Of a stretch of DNA of 64,000 nt, positions 51,979 through 60,929 are shown one piece after another. Under the pieces are notes generated by a model. It did no database searches, was not told the origin of the DNA, and worked only from the letters and a program-made list of their open reading frames with translations. Within the stretch, counting starts at the first letter, position 1; every line of letters begins with the position of its first letter. The stretch is from an uncultured Nitrosospira sp. Lineage in GTDB: Bacteria; Nitrospirota; Nitrospiria; Nitrospirales; Nitrospiraceae. Location: NCBI GenBank assembly GCA_900696515.1, contig CAADGK010000039.1, forward strand, positions 62,001-126,000, given 5' to 3'. The position numbers were made by a program, and so were the translations under genes.

Positions 51979-52367
51979 AGTCGCCCTCCTAAATTGTTCA
52001 AAATAAGAACGTCGATGGTTCGCTGTATTAGTCACTTCAATATGATCTCTTCTGGCGATTCTCACTCGTCCGGCGGACTGTACCCTTTTTTGTATGCAAG
52101 GTGCAATCCCCCCAAGCCTTCCAATGCCAATATTCCCCTACCCCCAAACGAGGGGATAGCGACACAGACCGTCCAGAATCTGGATTGTAGTAATCGCTGA
52201 CGTGACGAGGGGGAGAAGGATGACCTAAGTTGTGAAGTGCCAGGAAGAGCACGGGACCCTCGTGCCTGCTGTAGCCTGGCTCATAAAAAAAGGGTGAGGA
52301 GTTTCCTCCCCACCCTCAATTTTTATCAGCTTTCTTATGAACTTACGATGCTCTTCCGAGCGATTGG
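51979..52367. other. Promoter region of the five-repeat protein and end of the cytochrome gene
   Basis: About 390 bp between the five-repeat gene start and the cytochrome c gene stop. It holds the five-repeat gene's promoter and the terminator at 52292-52315. No gene is supported. Confidence 0.45.
52292..52315 (-). terminator. Intrinsic terminator of the monohaem cytochrome gene
   Basis: Stem GGGTGAGGAG (52292-52301) with CTCCCCACCC (52306-52315), one G-T pair, four-nt loop. On the minus strand it is followed by a run of about seven T (complement of the A-run before 52292). It lies 53 bp downstream of the stop. Confidence 0.85.
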
Positions 52368-52814
52368 TTACTCGCCCTTGCAGAAGCTCCGCTCATAATT
52401 GATGATGTGCCAGGCTTCTTCTTCGGTGATCGCAGCCGGGACCAAGGACACCATTCCGGTTCCTGGGCTGCCGTTCTTGATGACCCACATAAGCTCGCCA
52501 TCTTTCCGCTTCTTGTGGAACTTGCAATTGGTGAAATCGCGTGGGCTCGGATTGAGGATCTTGCCCGCTTCGCCCTGTCCATCGCCGGCCTTGCCATGGC
52601 AATTGAAGCAGGTGCCTTTCCCTTCATACAGCGCTTTGCCTTTGGCGATGCTTTCTGGCGAGGTTGCGACGGGATTCTTCATGGCCTTTGCATCCGCCAT
52701 CTGATCCGGCGGAACGCGGGGCTTGGTTGGATCCTTTTCTTCTGCTCCGACCACCGAGACGGAAAGAAACATCACTGCTGCAGCAACTCCCAAAAACTTG
52801 GACAGATACCCCAT
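52368..52814 (-). CDS. Monohaem c-type cytochrome
   Basis: 148 residues from the ATG at 52814, where AAGGAGGACAT gives a strong ribosome site. A signal peptide (FLGVAAAVMFLSVSVVGA) and one CxxCH motif (CFNCHGKAGDGQG) near residue 69 fit a class I cytochrome c. The distal ligand is probably the Met in GTGMVSLVP near 120. The C-terminus ends in CKGE, with an unpaired Cys. It is likely a soluble periplasmic electron carrier. It has its own terminator. Confidence 0.94.
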   Translation of the reverse strand: MGYLSKFLGVAAAVMFLSVSVVGAEEKDPTKPRVPPDQMADAKAMKNPVATSPESIAKGKALYEGKGTCFNCHGKAGDGQGEAGKILNPSPRDFTNCKFHKKRKDGELMWVIKNGSPGTGMVSLVPAAITEEEAWHIINYERSFCKGE

Positions 52815-53188
52815 CACATGTCCTCCTTGATGTGTTAGACCCACCCAGCCTGGAACATCAGGCCGCCGACTCATCTGCTCTTCACTCAACGGCCAGTTAA
52901 ACGTTCGAACTATACCAACCAGTCTAAATTTCTGTCAAGAAAACATCCCTCGACATCACCCCTGATATTTTCTGTTCCCATATCGAGGACGTACAAACCC
53001 CATGCCAATTCCTAGAAACAGCAACCTTCGCAAATCTCGTCGTTTATCTGGCTTATCGGGGTCACCCTTCTCTGTATCAATCTATTCGTGACACCTTTGC
53101 GCCCCACCAAGGCCATCCATGCCTCATTGAGGTTCGTGAGATTCTCCTCGTACCGGTTGCGTGAAAAAATACGCCCAGTAGGATAGAC
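52815..53188. other. Intergenic region between rodZ and cytochrome c
   Basis: About 370 bp. It should carry the promoter of the cytochrome gene and the end of the rodZ transcript. No hairpin terminator, repeat or coding frame is clear. Confidence 0.4.
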
Positions 53189-54121
53189 TTATCGCTTCAA
53201 CACAATATCGCGGGCGACTTTGCCGCTTGGGCCGAAGGGTTTCTGCGGTTTGCCGTTGAGCTCAGCTTTCACGCCACCGGCGTTCCCGAGGGTGAGAATG
53301 AATTGATCCTGCCCGGTCCAATGTCCCTTTTCACCGGGCCGAAGCAATGACTCCTGAGGGCTCCCATTATCGATCTGGACAACGACCCAGCTCAACTCGG
53401 TTGCTTCCAGGTCCAAGACCAGTTGCCCATCTCCATGGTTCTCCATCGCGCTCAGACCAATCCCCGCCAAAGGACCATCACTGCCGGGAGAAGCAAGCGC
53501 CCCTACCGACGCTGCATCCGATTCAACTCGTGAAGCCACGACCTCAACCACAGCCGGCTCTTGGCGATGCGGAGTCTCTACAGTCGCTTTGGAGGGAGCA
53601 ACAGTCGGTGATTCAACCGGTTTTGCCGACTCGGCCGTACGCTCCGGCTCACGCGGAACGGATTCCGCCACATCCTTATTCGGCGAAGCCGTCCGCTTCG
53701 TCGCAGAAGCTTGTTCCGGCGCACCACGGCGAAAGACAGTGGACTGCTCTCGGCTCAAGAGGAATACCAAGGTGAGGACCGCGACACCAATGGCAATCGC
53801 CACCGCCTTCCGATTGGCTTGCCTCTTACGGTCCTCCTCAACCTGTCGAACCTTGAGTCGTTCCCGTTCATCTTGCTTCTCATAGAAAGAACCGGCCGAT
53901 TGAATAAACCGATGAATCGCATCTTCTTCATCCAACCCGAGCGACCTCGCATAGGACCGGACGAACCCCCGTGCGAACACCTGGTCCGGCAGTTTCGCAA
54001 AATTGCCGTCCTCGAGCGCCTTGACGAAATCCGTGCGAATACGGGTTTTCGACGCCACCTCATCGATGGTCAATCCCTTGGTTTCACGGACCTGCCGAAA
54101 GAATTCGCCGACCGACTCCAT
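53189..54121 (-). CDS. rodZ: RodZ-like protein (HTH, membrane anchor, DUF4115)
   Basis: 310 residues: N-terminal HTH_25 domain (about 1-75; FFRQVRETKGLTIDEVASKTRIR and PDQVFARGFVRSYARSLGLD), a basic juxtamembrane region, one transmembrane helix (AVAIAIGVAVLTLVFLLS near 112-130), a Ser/Pro/Thr-rich linker, and a C-terminal DUF4115 domain (LDLEATELSWVVVQID near 235). RodZ links MreB filaments to the envelope to control rod shape. It is the last of a minus-strand run starting with tolB, following the TPR lipoprotein gene by 7 bp. Confidence 0.93.
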   Translation of the reverse strand: MESVGEFFRQVRETKGLTIDEVASKTRIRTDFVKALEDGNFAKLPDQVFARGFVRSYARSLGLDEEDAIHRFIQSAGSFYEKQDERERLKVRQVEEDRKRQANRKAVAIAIGVAVLTLVFLLSREQSTVFRRGAPEQASATKRTASPNKDVAESVPREPERTAESAKPVESPTVAPSKATVETPHRQEPAVVEVVASRVESDAASVGALASPGSDGPLAGIGLSAMENHGDGQLVLDLEATELSWVVVQIDNGSPQESLLRPGEKGHWTGQDQFILTLGNAGGVKAELNGKPQKPFGPSGKVARDIVLKR

Positions 54122-54128
54122 AGGTCTC

Positions 54129-54812
54129 CTACTTCAATCGCATTAAGAGATCCGACGCCGCTGTCGCCAACTCGCCCCCCTTGTCCAATGTCGCCACTTT
54201 CTTCAGCACTTCGCGCGCACGCGTCGCATAGCCCAGCTGATAGTAGATACGACCGAGCTCAAGATGCGTCATCGCCGGCGGAACGCTCGGTGGACTGGCA
54301 GAAGCGGCGTCTTCGAACGCCTCCATCGCTCCCTGGAGATTACCTTGATGCGCCAAGGCACGACCGAGATGGAAACGAGCCAAATCCGGCGTCAGATACA
54401 GGGGATTGGCCAGCGCCGACCGGTAGCTTTGCACCGCCGCCTCCCACCGATCCTGATTGGCCAGGACCTGCCCCAAATACGTATGGGCCTCGGAGTAGTT
54501 GTCATCGATCTTCAGCGCGGCACGAAATTGCTCTTCCGCATGGGATAATTTGCCTTGGAGCGCGTAGACATGTCCCAGCGCATACCGTGCTTCCTTGTTG
54601 TTCGGATTCAATTGAACGGCCTTCTGAAACGACACGAAGGCCTTCTGTCGATCCCCCGGAAGATCAGCTACACCTTCTTGATAGTGCCCCTGCGATTTTT
54701 GCACGACCTCTTTCTCCGTCGTACAACCGGTCACGAGGGCGAGGAGTCCAACACCCATCAGCGCGCCGTAGGCTCGACGTCCCTCAATACGGCGGATGTT
54801 CGACACCGTCAT
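54129..54812 (-). CDS. TPR-repeat lipoprotein (PilF/PilW-like)
   Basis: 227 residues with a lipoprotein signal (GALMGVGLLALVTGC; Cys at position 29 or so), then five or six TPR units such as NNKEARYALGHVYALQGKLSHAEEQF and DNYSEAHTYLGQVLANQDRWEAAV. Such outer-membrane TPR lipoproteins assist pilotin and pilus assembly (PilF) or peptidoglycan machinery; the sequence cannot decide. The start overlaps the PfkB gene stop by 4 bp, so translation is coupled. Confidence 0.88.
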   Translation of the reverse strand: MTVSNIRRIEGRRAYGALMGVGLLALVTGCTTEKEVVQKSQGHYQEGVADLPGDRQKAFVSFQKAVQLNPNNKEARYALGHVYALQGKLSHAEEQFRAALKIDDNYSEAHTYLGQVLANQDRWEAAVQSYRSALANPLYLTPDLARFHLGRALAHQGNLQGAMEAFEDAASASPPSVPPAMTHLELGRIYYQLGYATRAREVLKKVATLDKGGELATAASDLLMRLK

Positions 54813-55720
54813 ATATCCTCAAAATGCGTGAGTCGCTTGAATTCCGAGAACCGTGCCTGAATCTCTTTGTAATCCAGGATTCGCAATCGGTCAAGACTAA
54901 AGGCTTCTACTGTAAATGACGCCATGACGCTTCCGAAGATGATCGCCTGCTTCATGGCCTCAGGAGAACGGTTTCCGGTCGCGGCGAGATAGCCCAAAAA
55001 CCCGCCCGCAAAGGTGTCGCCGGCGCCCGTCGGATCACGCACGTCTTCAAGCGGAAACGCCGGCACGCCGAATACCTGCTTTTCATTGAACATCAGCGCG
55101 CCGTATTCTCCCCGCTTCACGATGAGATGTTTAGGTCCTCGTGACAGCACCAACTTCGCGACTTTCACGAGATTGGAGTCCTGCCCCAAGGCACGCGCTT
55201 CGCCGTCGTTGATGATCAAGACATCGACCTTCTCCAGAACCTTCCACAAGGCCTCCCGCTGACCGTTGATCCAGAAATTCATCGTGTCACACGCAACGAG
55301 TGCGGGACGTGTGACCTTCTGCAACACATCAAGCTGAAGCTCCGGGTGAATGTTCCCCAGAAACAAGACGTCCGGCGCGCGATAGGCTTCCGGAATGAGG
55401 GGGCGAAAGGTTTCGAACACGTTGAGTTGTGTGTCCAAGGTGTGCGCCTCGTTCAACTGATGCGTATACTCCCCTTTCCAGCGGAATGTCGCGCCCGGGC
55501 GCCGCTCCAATCCGGTCACATCAATTCCGCGGCTCTTTAGAAACGCCACGTGCTGTTGGGGAAAGTCTTCCCCGACCACCGCAATGAGCGCCACCGATGT
55601 AAAGAAACTCGCCGCAGTGGAGAAGTACGTGGCCGACCCTCCAAGAATCTCCGTCCCTTCACCGAAGGGCGTTTTCACCGTATCTAACGCAACCGATCCA
55701 ACCGCCAACAGTTTCCCCAT
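54809..55720 (-). CDS. PfkB-family carbohydrate kinase
   Basis: 303 residues with the ribokinase fold. PfkB motif 1 is weak at GGSATYFSTAASFF near 26 and motif 2 is strong at VRDPTGAGDTFAGGFLGYLA near 230, including the catalytic Asp and GAGD anion hole. The middle has DVLFLGNIHPELQLDV and LVACDTMNFWI. The substrate, sugar or nucleoside, is not determined; the next gene mtnP suggests purine or methylthio-sugar recycling. The gap to mtnP is 3 bp, so the two are in one operon. Confidence 0.92.
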   Translation of the reverse strand: MGKLLAVGSVALDTVKTPFGEGTEILGGSATYFSTAASFFTSVALIAVVGEDFPQQHVAFLKSRGIDVTGLERRPGATFRWKGEYTHQLNEAHTLDTQLNVFETFRPLIPEAYRAPDVLFLGNIHPELQLDVLQKVTRPALVACDTMNFWINGQREALWKVLEKVDVLIINDGEARALGQDSNLVKVAKLVLSRGPKHLIVKRGEYGALMFNEKQVFGVPAFPLEDVRDPTGAGDTFAGGFLGYLAATGNRSPEAMKQAIIFGSVMASFTVEAFSLDRLRILDYKEIQARFSEFKRLTHFEDI

Positions 55721-55723
55721 TGC

Positions 55724-56623
55724 CTAACGCGCTCCTTTCTGTGGTGTCAGGGCACGATCGATCAGCACCGAGAGCTTCTTCCGCACCGCTGTCGGGATCC
55801 GTTTCGGTGCGGTCAAGATCGCATGGTCCAAGGCTCGGTGACAGGCACAGTCAATCGGCTTTGCGAACGTCGGCATCACTGCACGGAGAACCTGCTTCGC
55901 CAAGGCGACATTGCGGCGGAGCGTGTCCAACACAGCCTCCACGGTGACCGCCTCTTCCGTCTCATGCCAACAGTCATAGTCCGTCACCAAGGCCAATGTC
56001 GCATAACACAGTTCCGCCTCACGGGCCAGCTTGGCTTCCGGCATATTGGTCATCCCAATCACATCAACGCCCCATTGCCGGTAGAGCCGTGATTCTGCCT
56101 TGGTCGAAAACTGGGGCCCCTCCATGCACACATAGGTACCGCGCGGGTGTAGCGTGGCTCCGACTCGCTCACCGCCGGAGCGCAAGGCCTGGGCCAGCTC
56201 CTCACAAATCGGTTCACTGAACGCAACATGCGCGACGAGACCTTGTTCGAAAAATGTCGAAACACGGCGCTTCGTGAGATCGATGAATTGATCAGGCACG
56301 ACAACGTGCCCTGGATGAATCGACTCCTTCATGCTGCCGACGGCACTGACCGAAATGACATGCGACACCCCGAGGGACTTGAGCGCAAAAATATTGGCGC
56401 GATAATTGATTTCACTCGGATTAAGCAAATGTCCCTGTCCATGGCGCGACAGAAACGCCACCCGAACGCCCTCGAGCATACCCACCCTGATGGCATCGGA
56501 AGGAGCTCCGAAGGGCGTACGCACCCGGATCAGGCGGGTGCCCGTCAGTCCTTCAATCTCATAGAGTCCACTTCCTCCGATCACCCCGACCGCCACCCGT
56601 TCACGCTGTTTCTTGCTTGGCAT
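55724..56623 (-). CDS. mtnP: S-methyl-5'-thioadenosine phosphorylase
   Basis: Cleaves methylthioadenosine to adenine and methylthioribose 1-phosphate, salvaging waste of polyamine synthesis and other S-adenosylmethionine reactions. The 299 residues show GVIGGSGLYEIEG at the start, TPFGAPSDAIRVG, FLSRHGQGHLLNPSEINYRANIFALK near 60, SVGSMK-like SAVGSMKESIHPG, CMEGPQFSTKAESRLYRQWGVDVIGMTNMPEAKLAREAELCYA near 175, and DCWHE. The GMTNMPEA signature separates MTAP from other nucleoside phosphorylases. It follows miaA by 31 bp. Confidence 0.95.
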   Translation of the reverse strand: MPSKKQRERVAVGVIGGSGLYEIEGLTGTRLIRVRTPFGAPSDAIRVGMLEGVRVAFLSRHGQGHLLNPSEINYRANIFALKSLGVSHVISVSAVGSMKESIHPGHVVVPDQFIDLTKRRVSTFFEQGLVAHVAFSEPICEELAQALRSGGERVGATLHPRGTYVCMEGPQFSTKAESRLYRQWGVDVIGMTNMPEAKLAREAELCYATLALVTDYDCWHETEEAVTVEAVLDTLRRNVALAKQVLRAVMPTFAKPIDCACHRALDHAILTAPKRIPTAVRKKLSVLIDRALTPQKGAR

Positions 56624-56654
56624 ACCAATCCTTTTCTTATTGTGTCCGTCCTAC

Positions 56655-57635
56655 TCACGAACGCTGTAATGCCCCATGATCGTGGAGAAATTGTTCGATA
56701 CGGATGATGACTCGCCTCCCCACCTGTTCAAGCGACTCACCTTCATCAATCAGGAACCACTCGACACCGCACTCCTTTCGAAACCAGGTCATCTGCCGTT
56801 TCGCAAACCGCCTGGTATCGCGCTTGAACTGGCGCACCATCTCCGCGTCGTCACATTCATTCGCCAAATAGGCGCCAATGTGACGATACCCAAGCCCCTT
56901 CATCGATCCAAGCTCGCGCCCATATCCTCGATCAAGCAGCGACCGCGTCTCTTCTACCATTCCATGGGCCAGCTGCCAATCGATTCGTTCATCGATTCTT
57001 CGATCGAGCGTCTCTTTGGTCCGCTGCAGTCCTATCAACAGCGACAGAAATGGGGCGTCCTGAAACCGGTGTTCCGCTTGCATCGCAGACATCAAACGCC
57101 CTGACAGTCGATACACCTCCAGTGCCCGCATCACTTTCGACTCATCGTTCGGGTGCAACCGAGCTGCGGCGGCAGGATCGACTCGCAGCAACTCGGCATA
57201 GAGGCCGTCTCGCCCTGTTTGCTCCCTCAACTGCTTGAGATTCGCCCGTACGGTGGGGTCGGCCTGTGGCGCAGGACACAGCCCTCTGACCAACGTCCTG
57301 ATGTAGAGACCGGTCCCGCCAACGACGAAGGGTAGTTTATTGGCGGCGTATAACCGCTCGATGTGCTCCAGTGCGGCACGCCGATACCATCCGGTGTTGA
57401 ATACTTCTTCCGGATTCACCAGATCCAGCAACTGATGCGGCACCGCCTGCCGATCCTCGGCAGTCGGCTTGTCCGTGCCAATGTCCATCCCACGATATAC
57501 CTGACGCGAATCCGCCGTCAGAATCTCGGTGTCAAAATGCTTGGCCACCTGTATCGCGACTCGGCTTTTTCCAACCGCAGTCGGCCCCAGCAGGACGACC
57601 AAGGGCCGGTGACGACGTGCAATCTCTACATCCAT
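56655..57635 (-). CDS. miaA: tRNA dimethylallyltransferase MiaA
   Basis: Adds a dimethylallyl group to A37 of tRNAs reading UNN codons. The 326 residues have the P-loop LLGPTAVGKSRVAIQVAK near 15, DSRQVYRGMDIGTDKPT near 40, VGGTGLYIRTLVRG near 100, the MRALEVYRLSGR region near 165 and GLGYRHIGAYL near 245, then KRDTRRFAKRQMTWFR near 270. Length is typical. It sits downstream of mutL with about 80 bp between, a common mutL-miaA arrangement in Gram-negatives. Confidence 0.96.
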   Translation of the reverse strand: MDVEIARRHRPLVVLLGPTAVGKSRVAIQVAKHFDTEILTADSRQVYRGMDIGTDKPTAEDRQAVPHQLLDLVNPEEVFNTGWYRRAALEHIERLYAANKLPFVVGGTGLYIRTLVRGLCPAPQADPTVRANLKQLREQTGRDGLYAELLRVDPAAAARLHPNDESKVMRALEVYRLSGRLMSAMQAEHRFQDAPFLSLLIGLQRTKETLDRRIDERIDWQLAHGMVEETRSLLDRGYGRELGSMKGLGYRHIGAYLANECDDAEMVRQFKRDTRRFAKRQMTWFRKECGVEWFLIDEGESLEQVGRRVIIRIEQFLHDHGALQRS

Positions 57636-57718
57636 GGTCAGATCACTGCCGCCCGGGAGGGACTAGGTCAGCTCCACGGAGTCCACGGGACATGGGGGAC
57701 AGCCTCATCCCGTATGAC

Positions 57719-59500
57719 CTACCAACCGGCTCGCCCGAACATCTTTTCAAGATCATCGGTACTGAGTCGAAAAGAGGTGCGTCTTCCGTGAGGACACGTG
57801 GTGATCTCACCCTCCGACCGCCACTCCTCGACCAGTATTTTTATTTCATCCGGTTTCATGGAGCGCCCGGCCCGGACTGCACCGTGACAGGCCAACGACG
57901 CCAACACCGACCGTATTCGTACATCGAGAGCGGGAACCCGCTCCCATTGAGCTAAATCTTCAAGAAGGTCTTCCAGAAACACCTTGGGATCGACTGAACC
58001 AAGTCCGACCGGGGTCGACCGGAGTAAAACGGTGGTTGCGCCGAACGGCTCGATCTCTAAACCCAACTTCTCGAGATCACTTTGATAGCGCCGGATCAGA
58101 GCCGCATGATCCGGAGGTAGGTCCAGGGGATCTGGCAAGAGCAGCGGCTGGGCCTGCAGACTGTGCGCCGTCCATGCCCGATACAGTCGCTCAAACAGTA
58201 CCCGTTCATGAGCCGTATGTTGATCGACCACCATCAAATCCCCGCCCACTTGAGCGATGAGAAAGGTCCGATTGATCTGTCCCAACGCCACCACTTCTCC
58301 GGCAGGCACCCGGACATACGACTCTGCCGCTTCACTGACAAACGCCAGCTGTATCCCGGAACCTGGCTCTGAAAGGGGTGTCGCTTCTGGCGATAGCGGA
58401 GAGGTGGCCATCCGCGAAGGAGCCGGCCACGACACAGTAACTGAGGGAGTAGCTCGGTCTGGTTTCTCGGAGGTCCCGGACTCCGGTATGCTCCCTTCAC
58501 CGGTCAGCCGTTGACGAACCGCCCGTCGAACAAGCTGATGGATATACTCATTGTCTGAAAAACGCACTTCTCGTTTCGTCGGATGCACGTTGACATCCAC
58601 CCGCTCCGGATCCACATCCAGGAACAGGACGAATCGTGGATGGCACCCCCGGGGGAGAAATGAGCCATACCCCTCTCCAACGGCATGGGACACCGTCAGG
58701 CTTCGGACCGGGCGACGATTCACAAACAGCTCTTGCGGGATCCGTGAGGGCTTGGCGTGGACTGCATCGATAACATACCCCGTCAGACGGACGCCCGGCA
58801 GCTCGCTGTTGAGCGGAAGACCGTGCTCGAGAAACGCGCGTGGATAGACCTGGGCGATCCGCTCCCGTTCTGATCGTACGGATGGATAATTCAACAGTTC
58901 CTGGGCATGCTGGATGAAACGAAACTGGATGGCCGGCCAGGCCAACGCCGCCTGTTGCACCACTCGGATGATATGCGTGCATTCCGTCGGGGCGGACTTC
59001 AGGAATTTCTTGCGGGCCGGTTGATGCTCGAAAAGCCCCGTCACCTCGATCCTGGTCCCAACGACGGGAGGAGCGTCGGTCATGTTCCCAATGACCCCTC
59101 CCGCAACCTCCAACTTCGTACCCACCTCGTCTGCACCGGTCGCGGTCAGCAACCGGACGTGGGACACCGCGGCGATGCTTGGCAACGCTTCGCCCCGAAA
59201 CCCCATTGTCCGAACGGACCAGAGATCAGCATCCGATCGGAGCTTACTCGTGGCATGGCGCTGAAACGCACAGAGCGCGTCCGGACGACTCATCCCCTCT
59301 CCGTCATCGGTCACCCGAATCAACGAGAGGCCTCCGTCCTTCACCTCGATGGAGATGGACCGACTTCCTGCATCAATACTGTTTTCGAGAAGCTCCTTCA
59401 CCACCGCTGCCGGACGCTCAACGACTTCCCCGGCTGCAATGCGGGCAATCACGTCTTCCGGCAACAGACGGATCTTGGTGCTGTCGTCTGTCTTCAGCAC
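57719..59500 (-). CDS. mutL: DNA mismatch repair protein MutL
   Basis: 593 residues from the GTG at 59500 with CAGGAG upstream; the longer frame to 59629 runs into the cpoB gene. The GHKL ATPase part has IARIAAGEVVERPAAVVKELLENSIDAG, DDGEGM, ATSKL, and TMGFRGEALPSIAAV near 95. The C-terminal endonuclease motif DQHTAHERVLFE matches DQHAxxExxxxE (with Thr for Ala), so this MutL likely nicks DNA as in organisms without MutH. ACHGAVRAGRSM and CPHGRRTSF provide the other metal ligands near the end. Confidence 0.95.
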   Translation of the reverse strand: MLKTDDSTKIRLLPEDVIARIAAGEVVERPAAVVKELLENSIDAGSRSISIEVKDGGLSLIRVTDDGEGMSRPDALCAFQRHATSKLRSDADLWSVRTMGFRGEALPSIAAVSHVRLLTATGADEVGTKLEVAGGVIGNMTDAPPVVGTRIEVTGLFEHQPARKKFLKSAPTECTHIIRVVQQAALAWPAIQFRFIQHAQELLNYPSVRSERERIAQVYPRAFLEHGLPLNSELPGVRLTGYVIDAVHAKPSRIPQELFVNRRPVRSLTVSHAVGEGYGSFLPRGCHPRFVLFLDVDPERVDVNVHPTKREVRFSDNEYIHQLVRRAVRQRLTGEGSIPESGTSEKPDRATPSVTVSWPAPSRMATSPLSPEATPLSEPGSGIQLAFVSEAAESYVRVPAGEVVALGQINRTFLIAQVGGDLMVVDQHTAHERVLFERLYRAWTAHSLQAQPLLLPDPLDLPPDHAALIRRYQSDLEKLGLEIEPFGATTVLLRSTPVGLGSVDPKVFLEDLLEDLAQWERVPALDVRIRSVLASLACHGAVRAGRSMKPDEIKILVEEWRSEGEITTCPHGRRTSFRLSTDDLEKMFGRAGW

Positions 59501-59564
59501 GGCACCAGGCTCCTGAGGAACGATGGGAAGGAAAAGAAAGCAGGATGTCGAACGGCAAGAACGC

Positions 59565-60335
59565 TCATCGGAACTCGGCCAATTTGTGCTTGGCCAACTT
59601 GGACTCATCCGACGAGGGGAACTCCTCAAGCACCCGTTTCAGATTCTTTCTCGACCTCACCAGATCGCCGGTCTCGGCCGTCGCTAGCCCAATTTTGTAG
59701 AGCGCCGCCGGCATTTTTTCATTTCCGGGATACTCTGCCACAAGGTAATCAAAGGTCTGGATGGCTCGCCCGTAATCTTTCAAGTTGTAGTAAGACTCTC
59801 CCAGCCAATATTGGGCATTGGGGGTCAGCGACGTCCCGGGAAAATCTTTGATGAACCGCTGAAATCCGGCGATGGACAGCTCATATTTGCCGTTCAGATA
59901 ATCGTTGTAGGCCAAGTTAAACGCCGAGGTCGGCGTGAGGCCCGATGCCGTCACCACAGCCTCGACCGGTGGCGTCGACTTCACCGCCTTCGCAGCGCGC
60001 AATTCCGATGAAGCGTCCGATTTGGCCGATGCCTGACTGACCGTTTCTTCCAACTTTGCGAGGCGGCTTTCCAACTTTTGGACACGGCTGGTCACGTCAT
60101 CAACACGTGACTTGGCCGAATCGGGTTCTTTTCCATCCTTACTCCGCTCAATCGCTTCCAACCGGCGGACCACGGCGTCCACCCGTTGGTGATCCTGGTC
60201 CTGCGTTTTGGAGATCGTGGAAAGCTGGTCCCGGGTCTGCATGAAGTCCGCATGCTTGGCACACCCGCTAAAAACCACCCCCCACCACAGGCACCCTGCG
60301 AGAATCACCGCGGACATGACGCTACCGGCTCGCAT
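59565..60335 (-). CDS. cpoB: Tol-Pal system protein CpoB/YbgF (intact copy)
   Basis: 256 residues. A signal peptide ends in a lipobox-like FSGC (VILAGCLWWGVVFSGC). A coiled-coil segment (about 30-105; SRVDDVTSRVQKLESRLAKLEE) drives trimer formation, and three TPR units follow (AFNLAYNDYLNGKYELSIAGFQ, NAQYWLGESYYNLKDYGRAIQTF). CpoB coordinates peptidoglycan synthesis with outer-membrane constriction through TolA and PBP1B. It lies 3 bp after the disrupted paralog and shares its last domain plan. Confidence 0.92.
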   Translation of the reverse strand: MRAGSVMSAVILAGCLWWGVVFSGCAKHADFMQTRDQLSTISKTQDQDHQRVDAVVRRLEAIERSKDGKEPDSAKSRVDDVTSRVQKLESRLAKLEETVSQASAKSDASSELRAAKAVKSTPPVEAVVTASGLTPTSAFNLAYNDYLNGKYELSIAGFQRFIKDFPGTSLTPNAQYWLGESYYNLKDYGRAIQTFDYLVAEYPGNEKMPAALYKIGLATAETGDLVRSRKNLKRVLEEFPSSDESKLAKHKLAEFR

Positions 60336-60338
60336 GCT

Positions 60339-60929
60339 TTACCGCCCCTCCTTGAGTTGAGCCAACTTGTCGGACGCTTTCCCCGCCTCAACGCTTCGGG
60401 GGTAGAGCGTGACAACCTGTTTGAAAGCCGACGAGGCTCGCTTCTTATCCTTCATGGCGAGATAGGCGTACCCTTTCTTCAAAAGGGCCGACGGCACTTT
60501 CTCACTGCTCGGATAGTCGACCTCTACCTTATCGTACGCATCGATCGCTTTCTGAAAATCTTTTTTCCCAAAATAGGATTCCCCCAACCAAAATCGCGCG
60601 TTCGGCGAAAGGTTTGAATTGGGAAACTCGTCGAGAAATCCGGAAAATCCCTGCCTGGCTCCTTCCAAATCCCCTTCACGGAATAAGGCCAATAACCGCT
60701 CATAGCGAACCCGATCGGGGGAGTCGACGGTCCCCTGAACGGAATCCGGTTTGGATGACTCTTGAGGAGGAACGATCGTCGTCGCATTGCCGGAGGTGTC
60801 CTGAACGGAGGAAACTTTTAGTCCTTCCCCCCCCCCCCTCGGAAGGGGACTCACTCGACCCCAGCGACGAATGCGGGGACGCTTTGGGCGCCGGCTGCGC
60901 TGACACAGGCTTATGCGACACCTGCTCAA
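60339..60929 (-). pseudogene. CpoB/YbgF-like protein, 3' part (after the frameshift)
   Basis: The downstream portion of a gene that begins at 61731. In this frame the TPR domain runs from about codon 75 (RYERLLALFREGDLEGARQGF, NARFWLGESYFGKKDFQKAIDAY) to the stop. The first 35 codons of the frame, before the G-tract, are not authentic. With 11 instead of 12 G in the run at 60827-60838 both parts join as one 463-residue protein with a coiled-coil N-terminus. As sequenced, translation of the TPR part would need slippage. Confidence 0.85.

Noticed and set aside
53711-54919. 402-aa open frame on the plus strand
   Set aside because: Antisense to rodZ and the TPR gene, Arg/Pro/Ser-rich composition typical of a shadow frame in GC-rich DNA, no domain.
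59501-59629. N-terminal extension of mutL
   Set aside because: Lies over the end of cpoB, lacks family content; the GTG at 59500 has a ribosome site and directly precedes the conserved part.
58907-59851. 314-aa open frame on the plus strand
   Set aside because: Antisense to mutL and cpoB; no family content.
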